A DNA stretch of 64,000 bases, taken from NCBI GenBank assembly GCA_016786745.1, contig JAEUVS010000164.1, forward strand, positions 1 to 64,000, read 5' to 3'. The notes below the pieces were generated by a model, which made no database searches, had not been told where the DNA came from, and saw only the letters and a program-made list of their open reading frames with translations. Source of the stretch: Chitinophagaceae bacterium (GTDB lineage: Bacteria; Bacteroidota; Bacteroidia; Chitinophagales; Chitinophagaceae). Positions 10,123 to 17,825 of this stretch are shown here, one piece after another. Within the stretch, counting starts at the first letter, position 1, and each line of letters begins with the position of its first letter. Both the position numbers and the translations under genes were made by a program.

Positions 10123-10710
10123 TTACTTCAGGGAAATGGTTCTCTGGATATATTTTCCGATCATATCAAACTCCAGGTTCACTTTGCCGCCTGCTTTTAC
10201 ATTTTTAATATTGGTGTGCTCGTAGGTGTACGGAATGATCGCGACGGTAAAGCCGGTGCCGGTTACGTTATAACAGGTGAGACTTATCCCGTTAACGCAT
10301 ATTGACCCTTTCTCAATCACGAGTGGTGCGAATGATGGGAGAAAGCTGAATTGGTATTCCCAACTGCCGTTTTTTGACTCGACGCTGGTGCAAATGCCGG
10401 GGGTGTCGACATGTCCCTGCACGATGTGCCCGTCGAGGCGGCCATTGAGCTGCATACATCTTTCGAGGTTTACCAGGTCGCCCACGCGCCACTCGCCGAG
10501 GTTTGTTTTCCCGAGAGTTTCCTGTACAGCGGTTACCCGGTGCTGGTTATTGGCGGCCTGTTCTACGGTAAGGCAGGCCCCGTTGTGAGACAGGCTCTGG
10601 TCGGTTTTGAGTTCATGGGAGATAGGCGAGGAAATCCAGAAAATCCGGCCCGATCCCTCTTCTGTAATAGATTCTACTTTGCCCGTGGCCTCGATAATGC
10701 CTGTAAACAT
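10123..10710 (-). CDS. ribE: Riboflavin synthase, alpha subunit
   Basis: 195 residues beginning with the diagnostic MFTGIIEATG. Two tandem lumazine-binding domains are visible: residues 1 to about 90 and about 95-190, the second including GISLTCYNVTGTGFTVAIIP. The enzyme dismutates two 6,7-dimethyl-8-ribityllumazine molecules to riboflavin plus the pyrimidinedione precursor, in the cytosol, as a trimer. Size is normal for the family (about 200). It is convergent with the upstream membrane gene (11-base gap) and divergent from rpsU, with a 78-base shared upstream region. No FMN riboswitch is visible in that short gap. Other rib genes are not in the window. Confidence 0.95.
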   Translation of the reverse strand: MFTGIIEATGKVESITEEGSGRIFWISSPISHELKTDQSLSHNGACLTVEQAANNQHRVTAVQETLGKTNLGEWRVGDLVNLERCMQLNGRLDGHIVQGHVDTPGICTSVESKNGSWEYQFSFLPSFAPLVIEKGSICVNGISLTCYNVTGTGFTVAIIPYTYEHTNIKNVKAGGKVNLEFDMIGKYIQRTISLK

Positions 10711-10746
10711 GCTTACAAAAATGAGGGAAATTTGATTAAAGTTTAT

Positions 10747-10754
10747 TATCTTTG
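10747..10754 (+). promoter_or_regulatory. Bacteroidota -7 element for rpsU
   Basis: TATCTTTG, matching the TAnnTTTG -7 consensus, 34 bases before the rpsU start. No TTTG is seen at the expected -33 distance. It lies in the divergent rpsU/riboflavin synthase gap. Confidence 0.55.
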
Positions 10755-10788
10755 CAATCCCGAAAAAATTAAAAGGGGTAATTAAAGT

Positions 10789-10986
10789 ATGCTGATCATT
10801 GATTCAAAAGATTGCGAAAACATTGACAAAGCGCTGAAAAAGTATAAGAAGAAGTTTGAAAAAGCAAAGATCCTGTTGCAGTTGAGGGAGCGTCAGTCAT
10901 TCACCAAGCCGTCTGTAAGACGCAGGGGCCAGGTGTTGAAGGCAATATACAAGCAGAAAGTGGCCAGCGGGGAGATCGAAGTTTAA
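10789..10986 (+). CDS. rpsU: 30S ribosomal protein S21
   Basis: 65 residues, Lys/Arg-rich, with the family pattern of an acidic N-terminal part, a long basic helix (KKYKKKFEKAKIL) and LRERQSFTKPSVRRR. S21 is a late-assembling small-subunit protein near the anti-Shine-Dalgarno end of 16S rRNA. Bacteroidota S21 is known to help sequester the anti-SD, which fits the weak SD use in this window. A strong hairpin terminator follows at 11019. The neighbourhood with a Xer recombinase, a hibernation factor, tRNAs and tuf is the usual Bacteroidota arrangement. Confidence 0.95.
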   Translation: MLIIDSKDCENIDKALKKYKKKFEKAKILLQLRERQSFTKPSVRRRGQVLKAIYKQKVASGEIEV

Positions 10987-11018
10987 TAATCTGTATTACA
11001 AATGTGTTATAATATTTG

Positions 11019-11046
11019 AAGGCTACCGGAAGGTGGCCTTTTGTTT
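11019..11046 (+). terminator. Rho-independent terminator after rpsU
   Basis: A 9-bp stem AAGGCTACC / GGTGGCCTT (one G-U pair) with a GGAA tetraloop, followed by TTGTTTTG. It separates rpsU from the recombinase gene 41 bases downstream. Confidence 0.75.
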
Positions 11047-11086
11047 TGCCCGATGTTGCGGATAATGCTAAATTCACAGGGCATTT

Positions 11087-11989
11087 ATGCAGAGAATCCT
11101 TTCATCCGAGATTGCCTCCTTTACCGAATACCTGAAATTCGAAAAAAGGTATTCGGCACACACCGTAAGGTCGTACCACGACGATCTTCTACAATTCCAG
11201 GATCATATAGAATCGGTTTTTGGCCCTATGAAGCCTGCGGATATCACGCCGGCGATCATAAGGAGCTGGCTGGCTTCACTTAAGTCGGACAAACTGAGCT
11301 CGAGAAGCATCAACAGGAAGATATCTACGCTGAAATCCTTCTTTAAACACGCTATCAGAACGGGAACGCTGAAAAAGAACCCGCTGACGGGCGTTGTATC
11401 GCCAAAAATGTCGAAGAGGCTGCCGGCATTTGTGGAAGAAAAAGACATGAAAACGTTGTTCGGGCATGTGGAATTTACCGACGACTGGAACGGGTATACG
11501 GGCAGGCTGGCGCTGGCAATGCTTTATGAGCTTGGACTGCGCCTGTCGGAGCTTATAAACTGCAAAATTTCGCAGGTTGACTTTGCTAATAAGCATATAA
11601 AGGTGTTGGGTAAGGGGAACAAGGAACGGATTATACCGGCGGGATCGCGTTTACTGGCAGATATCAAAGAATATATTCATAAGAAGGCCGCGGAATTTGA
11701 GAAATACGACCGTATTTACCTGCTGGTAAACGACAAGGGGAAGAAACTATATCCGAAATACATCTACCGGTTGACGACGAAATATCTGCCGGAGGTTACT
11801 ACTATCAAAAAGAAAAGTCCGCACGTATTGCGGCACAGTTTCGCGACACATTTAATGAACAATGGGGCAGAGCTGAACGCCGTGAAGGAGTTGCTTGGGC
11901 ATGCGAGTCTTGCCGCGACGCAGGTGTATACACACAACACGATTGAGAAGTTAAAAAGCGTGTATAAAAATGCCCATCCGAGAGCGTGA
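11087..11989 (+). CDS. xerC: Tyrosine recombinase of the XerC/XerD type
   Basis: 300 residues, a standard length for XerC/XerD. The N-terminal SAM-like core-binding domain is about residues 1-90. The catalytic domain has the full set: Arg152 (ELGLRLSEL), His246 and Arg249 (HVLRHSFATHL), His272 (LLGHAS) and nucleophile Tyr281 (TQVYTHN). It acts on dif to resolve chromosome dimers with a partner Xer protein. The conserved place between rpsU and the hibernation factor argues for a housekeeping enzyme, not a phage or transposon integrase. XerC rather than XerD is a guess from synteny. Confidence 0.88.
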   Translation: MQRILSSEIASFTEYLKFEKRYSAHTVRSYHDDLLQFQDHIESVFGPMKPADITPAIIRSWLASLKSDKLSSRSINRKISTLKSFFKHAIRTGTLKKNPLTGVVSPKMSKRLPAFVEEKDMKTLFGHVEFTDDWNGYTGRLALAMLYELGLRLSELINCKISQVDFANKHIKVLGKGNKERIIPAGSRLLADIKEYIHKKAAEFEKYDRIYLLVNDKGKKLYPKYIYRLTTKYLPEVTTIKKKSPHVLRHSFATHLMNNGAELNAVKELLGHASLAATQVYTHNTIEKLKSVYKNAHPRA

Positions 11990-12117
11990 AAAAACATCGT
12001 GAAAACTGATAAAAATCAGTTGGTGAATTTTGACAAACCAGGGTTGGTGTTGTATCTTCATAAGCCCACGTGGAAGTTCTTTCAATTATTGTTTCACTGT
12101 TTAAAATTAGAGATGCT

Positions 12118-12417
12118 ATGAACGTAAACATTCAAACTGTGAGGTTCAATCCGGACGTGAGATTAACAGAGTACGTTAACCGAAAATTGGACAAGCTTCA
12201 GACATTTCATGACAGAATAATTAAAGTAGATGTATTTCTGAAATTAGACAACGTAGTACACACGATAAAAGATAAAATCGCGGAGATCAGGGTACAAATT
12301 CCGAGGTACCAGTTCTTTGTAAAAGCATCATCAAAATCCTTTGAAGAATCGTTCGACAATGCGTTGGAATCACTCGTCAACCAGATAAAAAGAAAAAAAG
12401 AAAAGCAAATTGCTTAG
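12118..12417 (+). CDS. hpf: Ribosome hibernation factor / HPF-RaiA family protein
   Basis: 99 residues from the ATG at 12118 (MNVNIQTVRFNP). An upstream in-frame start at 12070 would add 16 residues that do not fit the family. The fold signature is clear: VRFNPDVRLTEYVNRKLDKL, then VFLKLDN, then a basic C-terminal helix SLVNQIKRKKEKQ. This is the short HPF/YfiA form without the C-terminal dimerisation domain. It binds the decoding region of the 30S subunit and stabilises idle ribosomes in stationary phase. It is followed at once by a strong terminator, and upstream lies the Xer gene. Confidence 0.9.
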   Translation: MNVNIQTVRFNPDVRLTEYVNRKLDKLQTFHDRIIKVDVFLKLDNVVHTIKDKIAEIRVQIPRYQFFVKASSKSFEESFDNALESLVNQIKRKKEKQIA

Positions 12418-12420
12418 ATA

Positions 12421-12450
12421 AAAAAACCTCCTCCCCGGAGGTTTTTTACT
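12421..12450 (+). terminator. Strong hairpin terminator after hpf
   Basis: AAAAAACCTCC-tcccc-GGAGGTTTTTT, an A-tract/stem/T-tract arrangement that could act in both directions. It insulates the tRNA-tuf operon from the gene upstream. Confidence 0.85.
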
Positions 12451-12507
12451 TTAACAAAGGCCGTTAAAAAATTCTTTTTCAAAATTTTTCGATTTAACAA
12501 ATTCGTT

Positions 12508-12515
12508 TACCTTTG
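12508..12515 (+). promoter_or_regulatory. Bacteroidota -7 element for the tRNA-tuf operon
   Basis: TACCTTTG fits TAnnTTTG and lies 87 bases before tRNA-Thr. The expected -33 position is T-rich (ATTTTTC) without an exact TTTG. Confidence 0.55.
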
Positions 12516-12602
12516 CCTTCCCAAAAAATCCGGGGTAACTTTGATTTTGTTGGGGAGTTCTTTAAAGATTTGGGCGTCAATTTTTTACTCAAACAAAAAA
12601 TT

Positions 12603-12675
12603 GCCAGAGTAGCTCAGTTGGTAGAGCAGCTGATTTGTAATCAGCTGGTCGGGGGTTCGAGTCCCTTCTCTGGCT
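12603..12675 (+). tRNA. tRNA-Thr (TGT)
   Basis: 73-nt cloverleaf: acceptor GCCAGAG/CTCTGGC, D arm GCTCAGTTGGTAGAGC, anticodon arm GCTGA-TTTGTAA-TCAGC with anticodon TGT, T arm GGGGG-TTCGAGT-CCC. CCA is not encoded. Confidence 0.95.
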
Positions 12676-12684
12676 CTGGGTGAA

Positions 12685-12767
12685 GGGCAAGTAGCCAAGT
12701 GGCCAACGGCAACAGACTGTAAATCTGTCCTCTTCGGAGTTCGGTGGTTCGAATCCATCCTTGCCCA
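12685..12767 (+). tRNA. tRNA-Tyr (GTA)
   Basis: 83-nt class II tRNA with a long variable arm (CCTCTTCGGAG region). Acceptor GGGCAAG/CTTGCCC, anticodon arm ACAGA-CTGTAAA-TCTGT, anticodon GTA. Confidence 0.95.
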
Positions 12768-12802
12768 CTCGGTTGAAACAGTTCTTGTATATTTTTTATA
12801 AC

Positions 12803-12875
12803 GCGGGAGTAGCTCAGTTGGTAGAGCGACAGCCTTCCAAGCTGTAGGTCGCGGGTTCGAACCTCGTCTCCCGCT
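12803..12875 (+). tRNA. tRNA-Gly (TCC)
   Basis: 73 nt; acceptor GCGGGAG/CTCCCGC, anticodon arm ACAGC-CTTCCAA-GCTGT with anticodon TCC, T loop TTCGAAC. Confidence 0.95.
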
Positions 12876-12902
12876 CTCTTCCAGGTGAATTGCTGCCGGA
12901 GC

Positions 12903-12974
<72 letters not shown>

Positions 12975-13042
12975 CAAGAAAATAGAAAGAGAAACAGAAA
13001 GAGAAAGATTAAATATAACACCCACTATTAAAAACACATATA

Positions 13043-14230
13043 ATGTCAAAAGAGACTTTTAAGAGGGACAAACCACACGTTAACGTTGGTACCATTGGTC
13101 ACGTTGACCACGGAAAAACTACTTTGACTGCGGCTATCACAAGCATTCTTGCTTCAAGGGGTATGGCGCAGGCAAAAAAATACGATGAAATCGATGCCGC
13201 TCCTGAAGAGAAGGAGAGAGGTATCACCATCAACACCGCTCACGTTGAGTATCAGACGGCAAACCGTCACTACGCTCACGTTGACTGTCCTGGTCACGCT
13301 GACTATGTGAAGAACATGATCACGGGTGCAGCCCAGATGGACGGCGCTATTCTCGTAGTTGCCGCCACAGATGGTCCTATGCCGCAAACAAAAGAACACA
13401 TCCTTCTTGCGCGCCAGGTGGGTGTACCACGCATCGTGGTGTTCATGAACAAGGTTGACCTCGTTGATGACGCCGAGCTGCTGGAACTCGTTGAAATGGA
13501 AATCCGCGAATTACTTACATCATACGGTTTCGATGGCGACAATACGCCAATCATCAAAGGTTCTGCTACCGGCGCCCTCGCTGGTGAAGACAAGTGGGTG
13601 AAGGCAATCGATGAACTCATGGAAGCAGTAGACACTTACATTCCGCTGCCTCCGCGCCCGGTTGATCAGCCATTCCTGATGAGTGTCGAAGACGTATTCT
13701 CTATCACAGGTCGTGGTACAGTTGCTACCGGACGTATCGAAAGAGGCCGCATTAAAGTGGGTGAGGCTATCGAAATCGTGGGTCTCCAGGAAACGCCGCT
13801 CAGCTCTACCGTAACAGGTGTTGAGATGTTTCGTAAACTCCTCGACCAGGGTGAAGCTGGCGATAACGCAGGTCTTCTCCTTCGTGGTATTGAAAAGAAC
13901 CAGGTGCGCAGGGGTATGGTACTTTGCAAACCCGGATCTATCACCCCGCACACAGAATTTAAAGGCGAAGTATACGTTCTTAGCAAGGAAGAAGGCGGAC
14001 GTCACACTCCGTTCTTCAACAAATACCGTCCCCAGTTCTATTTCCGTACAACAGACGTTACAGGAGAAGTTGAACTGAACGCGGGTACTGAAATGGTGAT
14101 GCCTGGTGATAACACCAACCTTACTGTGAAGCTCATCCAGCCTATCGCGATGGAAAAAGGTCTTAAGTTCGCGATTCGTGAAGGTGGCCGTACAGTAGGT
14201 GCAGGACAGGTAACCGAGATTCTGAAATAA
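13043..14230 (+). CDS. tuf: Elongation factor Tu
   Basis: 395 residues, full length. The GTPase domain has GHVDHGKTT near residue 18, the switch segment [17 protein letters not shown] and NKVD. Domains 2 and 3 follow, ending [14 protein letters not shown]. It delivers aminoacyl-tRNA to the ribosomal A site. It is cotranscribed in all likelihood with the four tRNAs upstream (68 bases after tRNA-Thr GGT), the classical tRNA-tuf arrangement. tRNA-Trp, secE and nusG follow in the same direction. Confidence 0.98.
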   Translation: MSKETFKRDKPHVNVGTIGHVDHGKTTLTAAITSILASRGMAQAKKYDEIDAAPEEKERGITINTAHVEYQTANRHYAHVDCPGHADYVKNMITGAAQMDGAILVVAATDGPMPQTKEHILLARQVGVPRIVVFMNKVDLVDDAELLELVEMEIRELLTSYGFDGDNTPIIKGSATGALAGEDKWVKAIDELMEAVDTYIPLPPRPVDQPFLMSVEDVFSITGRGTVATGRIERGRIKVGEAIEIVGLQETPLSSTVTGVEMFRKLLDQGEAGDNAGLLLRGIEKNQVRRGMVLCKPGSITPHTEFKGEVYVLSKEEGGRHTPFFNKYRPQFYFRTTDVTGEVELNAGTEMVMPGDNTNLTVKLIQPIAMEKGLKFAIREGGRTVGAGQVTEILK

Positions 14231-14275
14231 GGAATCATTTGCGCCGCTTTAAGGCAGGCTTTACAAATGATTGTC

Positions 14276-14283
14276 TATATTTG
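14276..14283 (+). promoter_or_regulatory. Possible -7 element before tRNA-Trp/secE/nusG
   Basis: TATATTTG fits TAnnTTTG, 76 bases before tRNA-Trp, but no TTTG lies at the right distance upstream. A hairpin at 14293-14328 lies between this site and the tRNA. Confidence 0.35.
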
Positions 14284-14292
14284 CACATATTT

Positions 14293-14328
14293 CTAAAAGC
14301 TGTTTCGCCCCCGCGGAATAGCTTTTAG
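14293..14328 (+). other. Hairpin between tuf and tRNA-Trp
   Basis: Perfect 9-bp inverted repeat CTAAAAGCT / AGCTTTTAG around an 18-nt GC-rich loop (TGTTTCGCCCCCGCGGAAT-like). No long T-tract follows, so it is a weak terminator, attenuator or processing signal and not a standard terminator. Confidence 0.5.
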
Positions 14329-14351
14329 CTTTCTTAAGGCATTAGTTCTTT

Positions 14352-14422
14352 ACGGGCATAGTTCAATGGTAGAATAGAGGTCTCCAAAACCTTTGATCAG
14401 GGTTCGAATCCTTGTGCCCGTG
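14352..14422 (+). tRNA. tRNA-Trp (CCA)
   Basis: 71 nt; acceptor ACGGGCA/TGCCCGT with discriminator G, short D arm GTTCAATGGTAGAAT, anticodon arm GAGGT-CTCCAAA-ACCTT with anticodon CCA. It sits between tuf and secE, as in many bacteria. Confidence 0.93.
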
Positions 14423-14448
14423 CAGCGTAATAGAAAAAATCAAACCGG

Positions 14449-14643
14449 ATGAACAAGGTAACAACATATTTGAGGGAGTCGTACAGGGAACTGCTCGAGA
14501 AAGTGAGTTGGCCCTCATGGACGCAGCTCCAGCAATCCACGCTGATCGTGCTCGTCGCGACCCTCATTATTACAGGCATCGTATGGGCGATGGACCTCGT
14601 GGCGCAATCGGGCCTGAAATTAATTTACTCATTCTTTGCATAA
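14449..14643 (+). CDS. secE: Preprotein translocase subunit SecE
   Basis: 64 residues: an amphipathic N-terminal helix with YRELLEKVSWPSWTQLQQ (the conserved WP...T signature) and one membrane helix (about 31-60). This is the short single-span form found outside the gammaproteobacteria. It clamps SecY in the protein-conducting channel. Its stop codon overlaps the nusG start (TAATG). Its place 26 bases after tRNA-Trp and before nusG confirms the assignment. Confidence 0.95.
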   Translation: MNKVTTYLRESYRELLEKVSWPSWTQLQQSTLIVLVATLIITGIVWAMDLVAQSGLKLIYSFFA

Positions 14644-15233
14644 TGGAAAATCAAGCAATACAAAAGGAGCAGGAGGCAGCACCACAAAAGGAAACAAAGT
14701 GGTATGTACTGCGCGTGGTGAGTGGCAAAGAACGCAAAGTGAAAGAATATCTTGACAAAGAAATTTCACGCGGCGGCTGGGGCGAAGTAGTGAAGCAGGT
14801 ATTTCTTCCTGTAGAGAAAGTGTACAAGGTGCAGAACGGAAAAAAAGTAATGCGCGAAAGAAACTACTATCCCGGTTATGTAATGATAGAGGTAATCGAA
14901 GGAAAATTATCCGACGACCTTCGCGATGCTATAAAGAACACCACCAATGTTATTCATTTCCTCGGAAAAGATGATCCCATCGCACTGCGTAAAGCTGAAG
15001 TAAATAAAATGCTCGGCAAAATGGACGAGATGGCCGAAGCAGGCGGCGTGAGCATGAGCGAACCATTCATCGTTGGAGAAACGATAAAGATCATCGAAGG
15101 ACCATTTAACGACTTCAATGGAATTATCGAAGAAGTAAACGATGAAAAGAAGAAATTGAAAGTAACAGTAAAAATATTCGGACGTTCAACACCTGTTGAA
15201 CTCAATTATATGCAGGTGGAAAAACTTGCGTAG
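14643..15233 (+). CDS. nusG: Transcription termination/antitermination protein NusG
   Basis: 196 residues from the ATG at 14643, which overlaps the secE stop codon; a longer in-frame reading through secE is not credible. The N-terminal NGN domain begins KWYVLRVVSGKERKVKEYL and contains YYPGYVMIEV. The C-terminal KOW domain begins near PFIVGETIKIIEGPFNDF. NusG binds the RNA polymerase clamp to suppress pausing and couples it to ribosomes or Rho. It ends just before a terminator at 15269, so here it is separated from rplK, unlike in many bacteria. Confidence 0.96.
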   Translation: MENQAIQKEQEAAPQKETKWYVLRVVSGKERKVKEYLDKEISRGGWGEVVKQVFLPVEKVYKVQNGKKVMRERNYYPGYVMIEVIEGKLSDDLRDAIKNTTNVIHFLGKDDPIALRKAEVNKMLGKMDEMAEAGGVSMSEPFIVGETIKIIEGPFNDFNGIIEEVNDEKKKLKVTVKIFGRSTPVELNYMQVEKLA

Positions 15234-15268
15234 ATAAAAGCTAATCGCCGGGAGCGATACTTAAAACA

Positions 15269-15304
15269 AAAGCCTCCAGATTTTTATCGGGAGGCTTTTT
15301 TATT
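15269..15304 (+). terminator. Terminator after nusG
   Basis: Stem AAGCCTCC / GGGAGGCTT with an AGATTTTTATC loop and a following T-tract (TTTTTTATTTT). It also lies just beyond the 3' end of the convergent H1-like gene. Confidence 0.85.
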
Positions 15305-15317
15305 TTGAATGGCTGCT

Positions 15318-15749
15318 TTATTCATTGTCGCTTGTGCCACCTGGCTGGCTTATGGGAGCTTCCCAGGCTGAAGGTTCACTTACAGGAGCAGAAGCTGGCG
15401 CGCTTTCAGCGGGTCTTGCTGCGGGAGCTCTTTTAGCTGCTTTTTTCCTGGCTGCTTTTTTAGGAGCTGCTTTCTTCTTCGCTGCTTTTTTTGGAGCAGC
15501 TTTCCTGGCAGCTTTTTTCGCAGATTTTTTGGCAGCTTTTTTAGCTGCTTTTTTCTTCGGTGCTGCTCTTCTCTTCGCGGCTTTTTTAGCCCCTCCCTTA
15601 CGTGCACCTCTTTTGGCTGTTTTTTTCGCAGCTTTTTTCGCTGCTTTCTTTTTACCGCCTTTTTTTGCAGCGGATTTGCGGGCTCCACCAGTTCTGCGAG
15701 ATGATTTTTTAGCGGCTTTTTTAGCAGACTTTTTCTTTGCTTTGGCCAT
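15318..15749 (-). CDS. Histone-H1-like Lys/Ala-rich DNA-binding protein
   Basis: 143 residues composed almost entirely of K, A, R, P, S and G for the first about 110, in irregular AAKK/KKAAKK/APKK repeats like the C-terminal tail of eukaryotic H1 and bacterial H1-like proteins (Hc1/AlgP/KAP types). The final about 30 residues (from AESAPASAPV) lack lysine and are mildly acidic. Such proteins bind DNA non-specifically and compact it. It is encoded opposite to, and inside, the nusG-rplK interval, with its own upstream region of about 200 bases shared divergently with rplK. The long Ala/Leu/Phe-rich reading frame on the other strand is a composition artefact. Confidence 0.8.
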   Translation of the reverse strand: MAKAKKKSAKKAAKKSSRRTGGARKSAAKKGGKKKAAKKAAKKTAKRGARKGGAKKAAKRRAAPKKKAAKKAAKKSAKKAARKAAPKKAAKKKAAPKKAARKKAAKRAPAARPAESAPASAPVSEPSAWEAPISQPGGTSDNE

Positions 15750-15861
15750 AACTAGGATGTGTTTTTGTTATTGGAAAATTTATTGTGTTAGTAAAACATA
15801 AACTTAAGTAAAAGCTACGTAGAATAATTTAAAAAATAAAAATCTTATAAAATAATTTCAC

Positions 15862-15869
15862 TATCTTTG
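15862..15869 (+). promoter_or_regulatory. Bacteroidota -7 element for rplKAJL
   Basis: TATCTTTG, matching TAnnTTTG, 86 bases before rplK. The upstream stretch is AT-rich with no exact TTTG. Confidence 0.55.
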
Positions 15870-15874
15870 CGACC

Positions 15875-15932
15875 CCCAAATAAGAAGTAATATTCTGTTT
15901 GAGTTTGGGAGTTCCGGATTAAAGGCCGGAAC
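15875..15932 (+). promoter_or_regulatory. Structured leader of the rplKAJL operon
   Basis: Two possible stems: CCCAAA (15875-15880) with TTTGGG (15904-15909), and the perfect 7-bp GTTCCGG (15911-15917) / CCGGAAC (15926-15932). In Escherichia coli, L1 represses its operon by binding the L11 leader; this leader is a candidate for the same, but the L1 site itself was not identified. Confidence 0.4.
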
Positions 15933-15954
15933 GCTAACACCAAAAACAAAAATT

Positions 15955-16401
15955 ATGGCAAAAGAAATCAGCGGCTTTGTTAAGCTGCAGGTGAAAGGAG
16001 GCCAGGCAAATCCTGCGCCCCCGGTTGGTCCGGCTCTAGGTTCGAAGGGTGTGAACATAATGGAATTCTGCAAACAGTTCAACGCCCGCACTCAGGATAA
16101 GCCCGGCAAAGTACTCCCGGTAGTCATCACCGTTTATTCAGACAAGTCTTTCGATTTTATCATTAAAACAGCTCCCGCTGCCGTTCAGCTGCTCGAAGCC
16201 GCGAAACTGCAGGGTGGTTCCAAAGAACCTAACCGCAGTAAAGTAGGTAAGGTTAACTGGCAACAGGTTGAAGCGATCGCTAAAGACAAAATGAGCGATC
16301 TGAACTGCTTCACCATAGAAAGCGCCATGAAAATGGTCGCCGGAACCGCACGTAGCATGGGCATCACCGTTGAAGGCGACGCTCCGTGGGACAAAAACTA
16401 A
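15955..16401 (+). CDS. rplK: 50S ribosomal protein L11
   Basis: 148 residues. The N-terminal domain shows [34 protein letters not shown], given here only as the start [16 protein letters not shown]. The C-terminal rRNA-binding domain has [23 protein letters not shown] and [13 protein letters not shown]11 forms the GTPase-associated stalk base with L10 and L12 and binds 23S rRNA. It is the first gene of rplKAJL and follows a structured leader. The spacing to rplA is 27 bases. Confidence 0.98.
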   Translation: MAKEISGFVKLQVKGGQANPAPPVGPALGSKGVNIMEFCKQFNARTQDKPGKVLPVVITVYSDKSFDFIIKTAPAAVQLLEAAKLQGGSKEPNRSKVGKVNWQQVEAIAKDKMSDLNCFTIESAMKMVAGTARSMGITVEGDAPWDKN

Positions 16402-16428
16402 AATTGTTAAGGATAAAATTGAACGACA

Positions 16429-17121
16429 ATGAAACTTCCTAAAAAAAGAAAAGCGGTAGAATCTAAAGTTGACAGGAATAAGGTTTATTCCCTGAAAGAA
16501 GCTTCCACCCTGGTAAAGGATGTGAATACAACAAAGTTTGATGCTTCCGTGGATCTGCATATACGCCTCGGCGTTGACCCGAAAAAAGCCGACCAGGCTA
16601 TCAGGGGAACAGTAAGCCTTCCACATGGAACCGGTAAAACCAAAAGAGTTCTTGTTCTCTGCACCCCCGATAAGGAAGCAGAAGCAAAATCCGCAGGTGC
16701 AGACTATGTAGGACTTGATGAATTTGTTCAGAAAATAGAAGGCGGATGGGTAGATGTAGACGTGATCGTGGCAACACCTTCAGTGATGCCAAAGATTGGT
16801 AAGCTCGGTAAAATCCTCGGCCCGCGTAACCTGATGCCTAACCCGAAAACAGGTACCGTAACAAACGACGTTGCAGCTGCTGTTAACGAAGTGAAAGGCG
16901 GTAAAATCGCGTTTAAGGTCGACAAGGCAGGAATCATTCACGCGTCAATCGGCCGTGTGAGTTTCACACCTGAAAAAATTACCGAGAACAGCCACGAGCT
17001 CATCAACGCTATTGTAAAGGCTAAGCCATCATCGGCGAAAGGTACTTACCTGAAAAGCGTTTACATGGCCAGTTCTATGAGCCCCGGCATCGCTGTTGAC
17101 ACGAAAACATTAATGAACTGA
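16429..17121 (+). CDS. rplA: 50S ribosomal protein L1
   Basis: 230 residues, full length. Signatures: [29 protein letters not shown], and the inserted domain with [20 protein letters not shown]. It ends with VDTKTLMN. L1 forms the mobile stalk at the E site and in many bacteria represses its own operon. It lies between rplK and rplJ, with only 14 bases to rplJ, so there is no room for a separate L10-type leader there. Confidence 0.98.
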   Translation: MKLPKKRKAVESKVDRNKVYSLKEASTLVKDVNTTKFDASVDLHIRLGVDPKKADQAIRGTVSLPHGTGKTKRVLVLCTPDKEAEAKSAGADYVGLDEFVQKIEGGWVDVDVIVATPSVMPKIGKLGKILGPRNLMPNPKTGTVTNDVAAAVNEVKGGKIAFKVDKAGIIHASIGRVSFTPEKITENSHELINAIVKAKPSSAKGTYLKSVYMASSMSPGIAVDTKTLMN

Positions 17122-17135
17122 TCAAACTATTTGTC

Positions 17136-17675
17136 ATGACCAAGCAAGAAAAAAATGAAGTAATTGACGTGCTGAAGGAAAAATTCGGACAGTACAACAA
17201 CTTCTATATAACAGATACAGAATCGCTCACCGTTGAACAGGTGAACAAACTGCGTGGCATTTGCTTCAGCAAGAAAGTAGAAATGAAGGTGGCCAAGAAC
17301 ACGCTCATCAAAAAAGCGCTCGAAGCCATCAACAACGACCGTTTTGCAAACGTGTATGAGTCGCTTCACGGCGTAACAGCTCTTCTGTTTTCTGAAAACC
17401 CGAAAGAACCCGCTCTTATCATCAGCAATTTCCGTAAGGAAGGTGGCGACAAGATGGAGAAACCCGTCTTAAAAGCAGCTTTCATTGACGGTGATGTATA
17501 TGCGGGCGACAACCAGCTGAAAGCGTTAACTACTCTTAAGAGCAAGAACGATCTTATCGGCGAAATCATCGGGTTGCTTCAATCGCCGGCGAAGAATGTT
17601 ATCAGCGGCCTGAATGCCGGTGCAAAGCTCGCAGGATTGGTGAAAGCCTTGGAAGAAAGAGCAGCGAAAGCATAA
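17136..17675 (+). CDS. rplJ: 50S ribosomal protein L10
   Basis: 179 residues. The N-terminal rRNA-binding domain includes NNFYITDTESLTVEQVNKLR and VKNTLIKKAL-like KVAKNTLIKKALEAI. The C-terminal helix that docks L7/L12 dimers is LVKALEERAAKA. It follows rplA closely. An unusually long, structured 159-base gap containing a palindromic repeat separates it from rplL. Confidence 0.97.
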   Translation: MTKQEKNEVIDVLKEKFGQYNNFYITDTESLTVEQVNKLRGICFSKKVEMKVAKNTLIKKALEAINNDRFANVYESLHGVTALLFSENPKEPALIISNFRKEGGDKMEKPVLKAAFIDGDVYAGDNQLKALTTLKSKNDLIGEIIGLLQSPAKNVISGLNAGAKLAGLVKALEERAAKA

Positions 17676-17676
17676 C

Positions 17677-17734
17677 ACGTGAAGCGTGAAACGTGAGGCG
17701 ATATCGCTTCACACTTCACGCCTCACGCATCACG
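17677..17734. repeat. GTGARGC-type palindromic repeat, copy 1 (rplJ-rplL gap)
   Basis: Direct heptads CGTGAAGCGTGAAACGTGAGGC on the left face their reverse complements (GCTTCACACTTCACGCCTCACG) on the right, centred on GATATC. The transcript could fold into a long hairpin. Similar sequence occurs at 28786, 48740, 59772 and in variant form at 61509. Confidence 0.8.
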
Positions 17735-17744
17735 ATAAACGCCC

Positions 17745-17825
17745 CGCCCGGAGGGCAAATCCTGGCAATTTTTTTAAACCATCCGACGGATCCGCCAATT
17801 AAGCGGGCGTGAAGCCGGAAAAAAT
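17745..17825 (+). other. Further structured leader before rplL
   Basis: After the repeat, the gap holds GCCC-gga-GGGC, TCC-gac-GGA and CCGCC-aattaa-GCGGG short inverted repeats and a run of seven T. It could modulate rplL expression relative to rplJ, giving the extra L7/L12 copies that the stalk requires. Confidence 0.35.

Noticed and set aside
10711-10788. FMN riboswitch ahead of riboflavin synthase
   Set aside because: The gap to rpsU is only 78 bases, too short for the conserved RFN element, and no RFN core is seen.
11087-11989. Xer gene as a phage or transposon integrase
   Set aside because: The catalytic set, length and location between rpsU and hpf match a housekeeping XerC/D, and no attachment repeats or mobile genes adjoin.
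12070-12117. N-terminal extension of the hibernation factor
   Set aside because: Its 16 residues do not match HPF proteins, and the second start follows directly.
14412-14642. A longer NusG starting inside tRNA-Trp/secE
   Set aside because: The extra codons cover secE in another frame and part of the tRNA. The ATG at 14643 overlapping the secE stop fits the family.
15325-15801. A 158-codon forward reading frame rich in Ala, Phe and Leu opposite the H1-like gene
   Set aside because: It is the complement of Lys/Ala repeats, which cannot give stop codons easily. The reverse frame has proper family composition and a sensible start.
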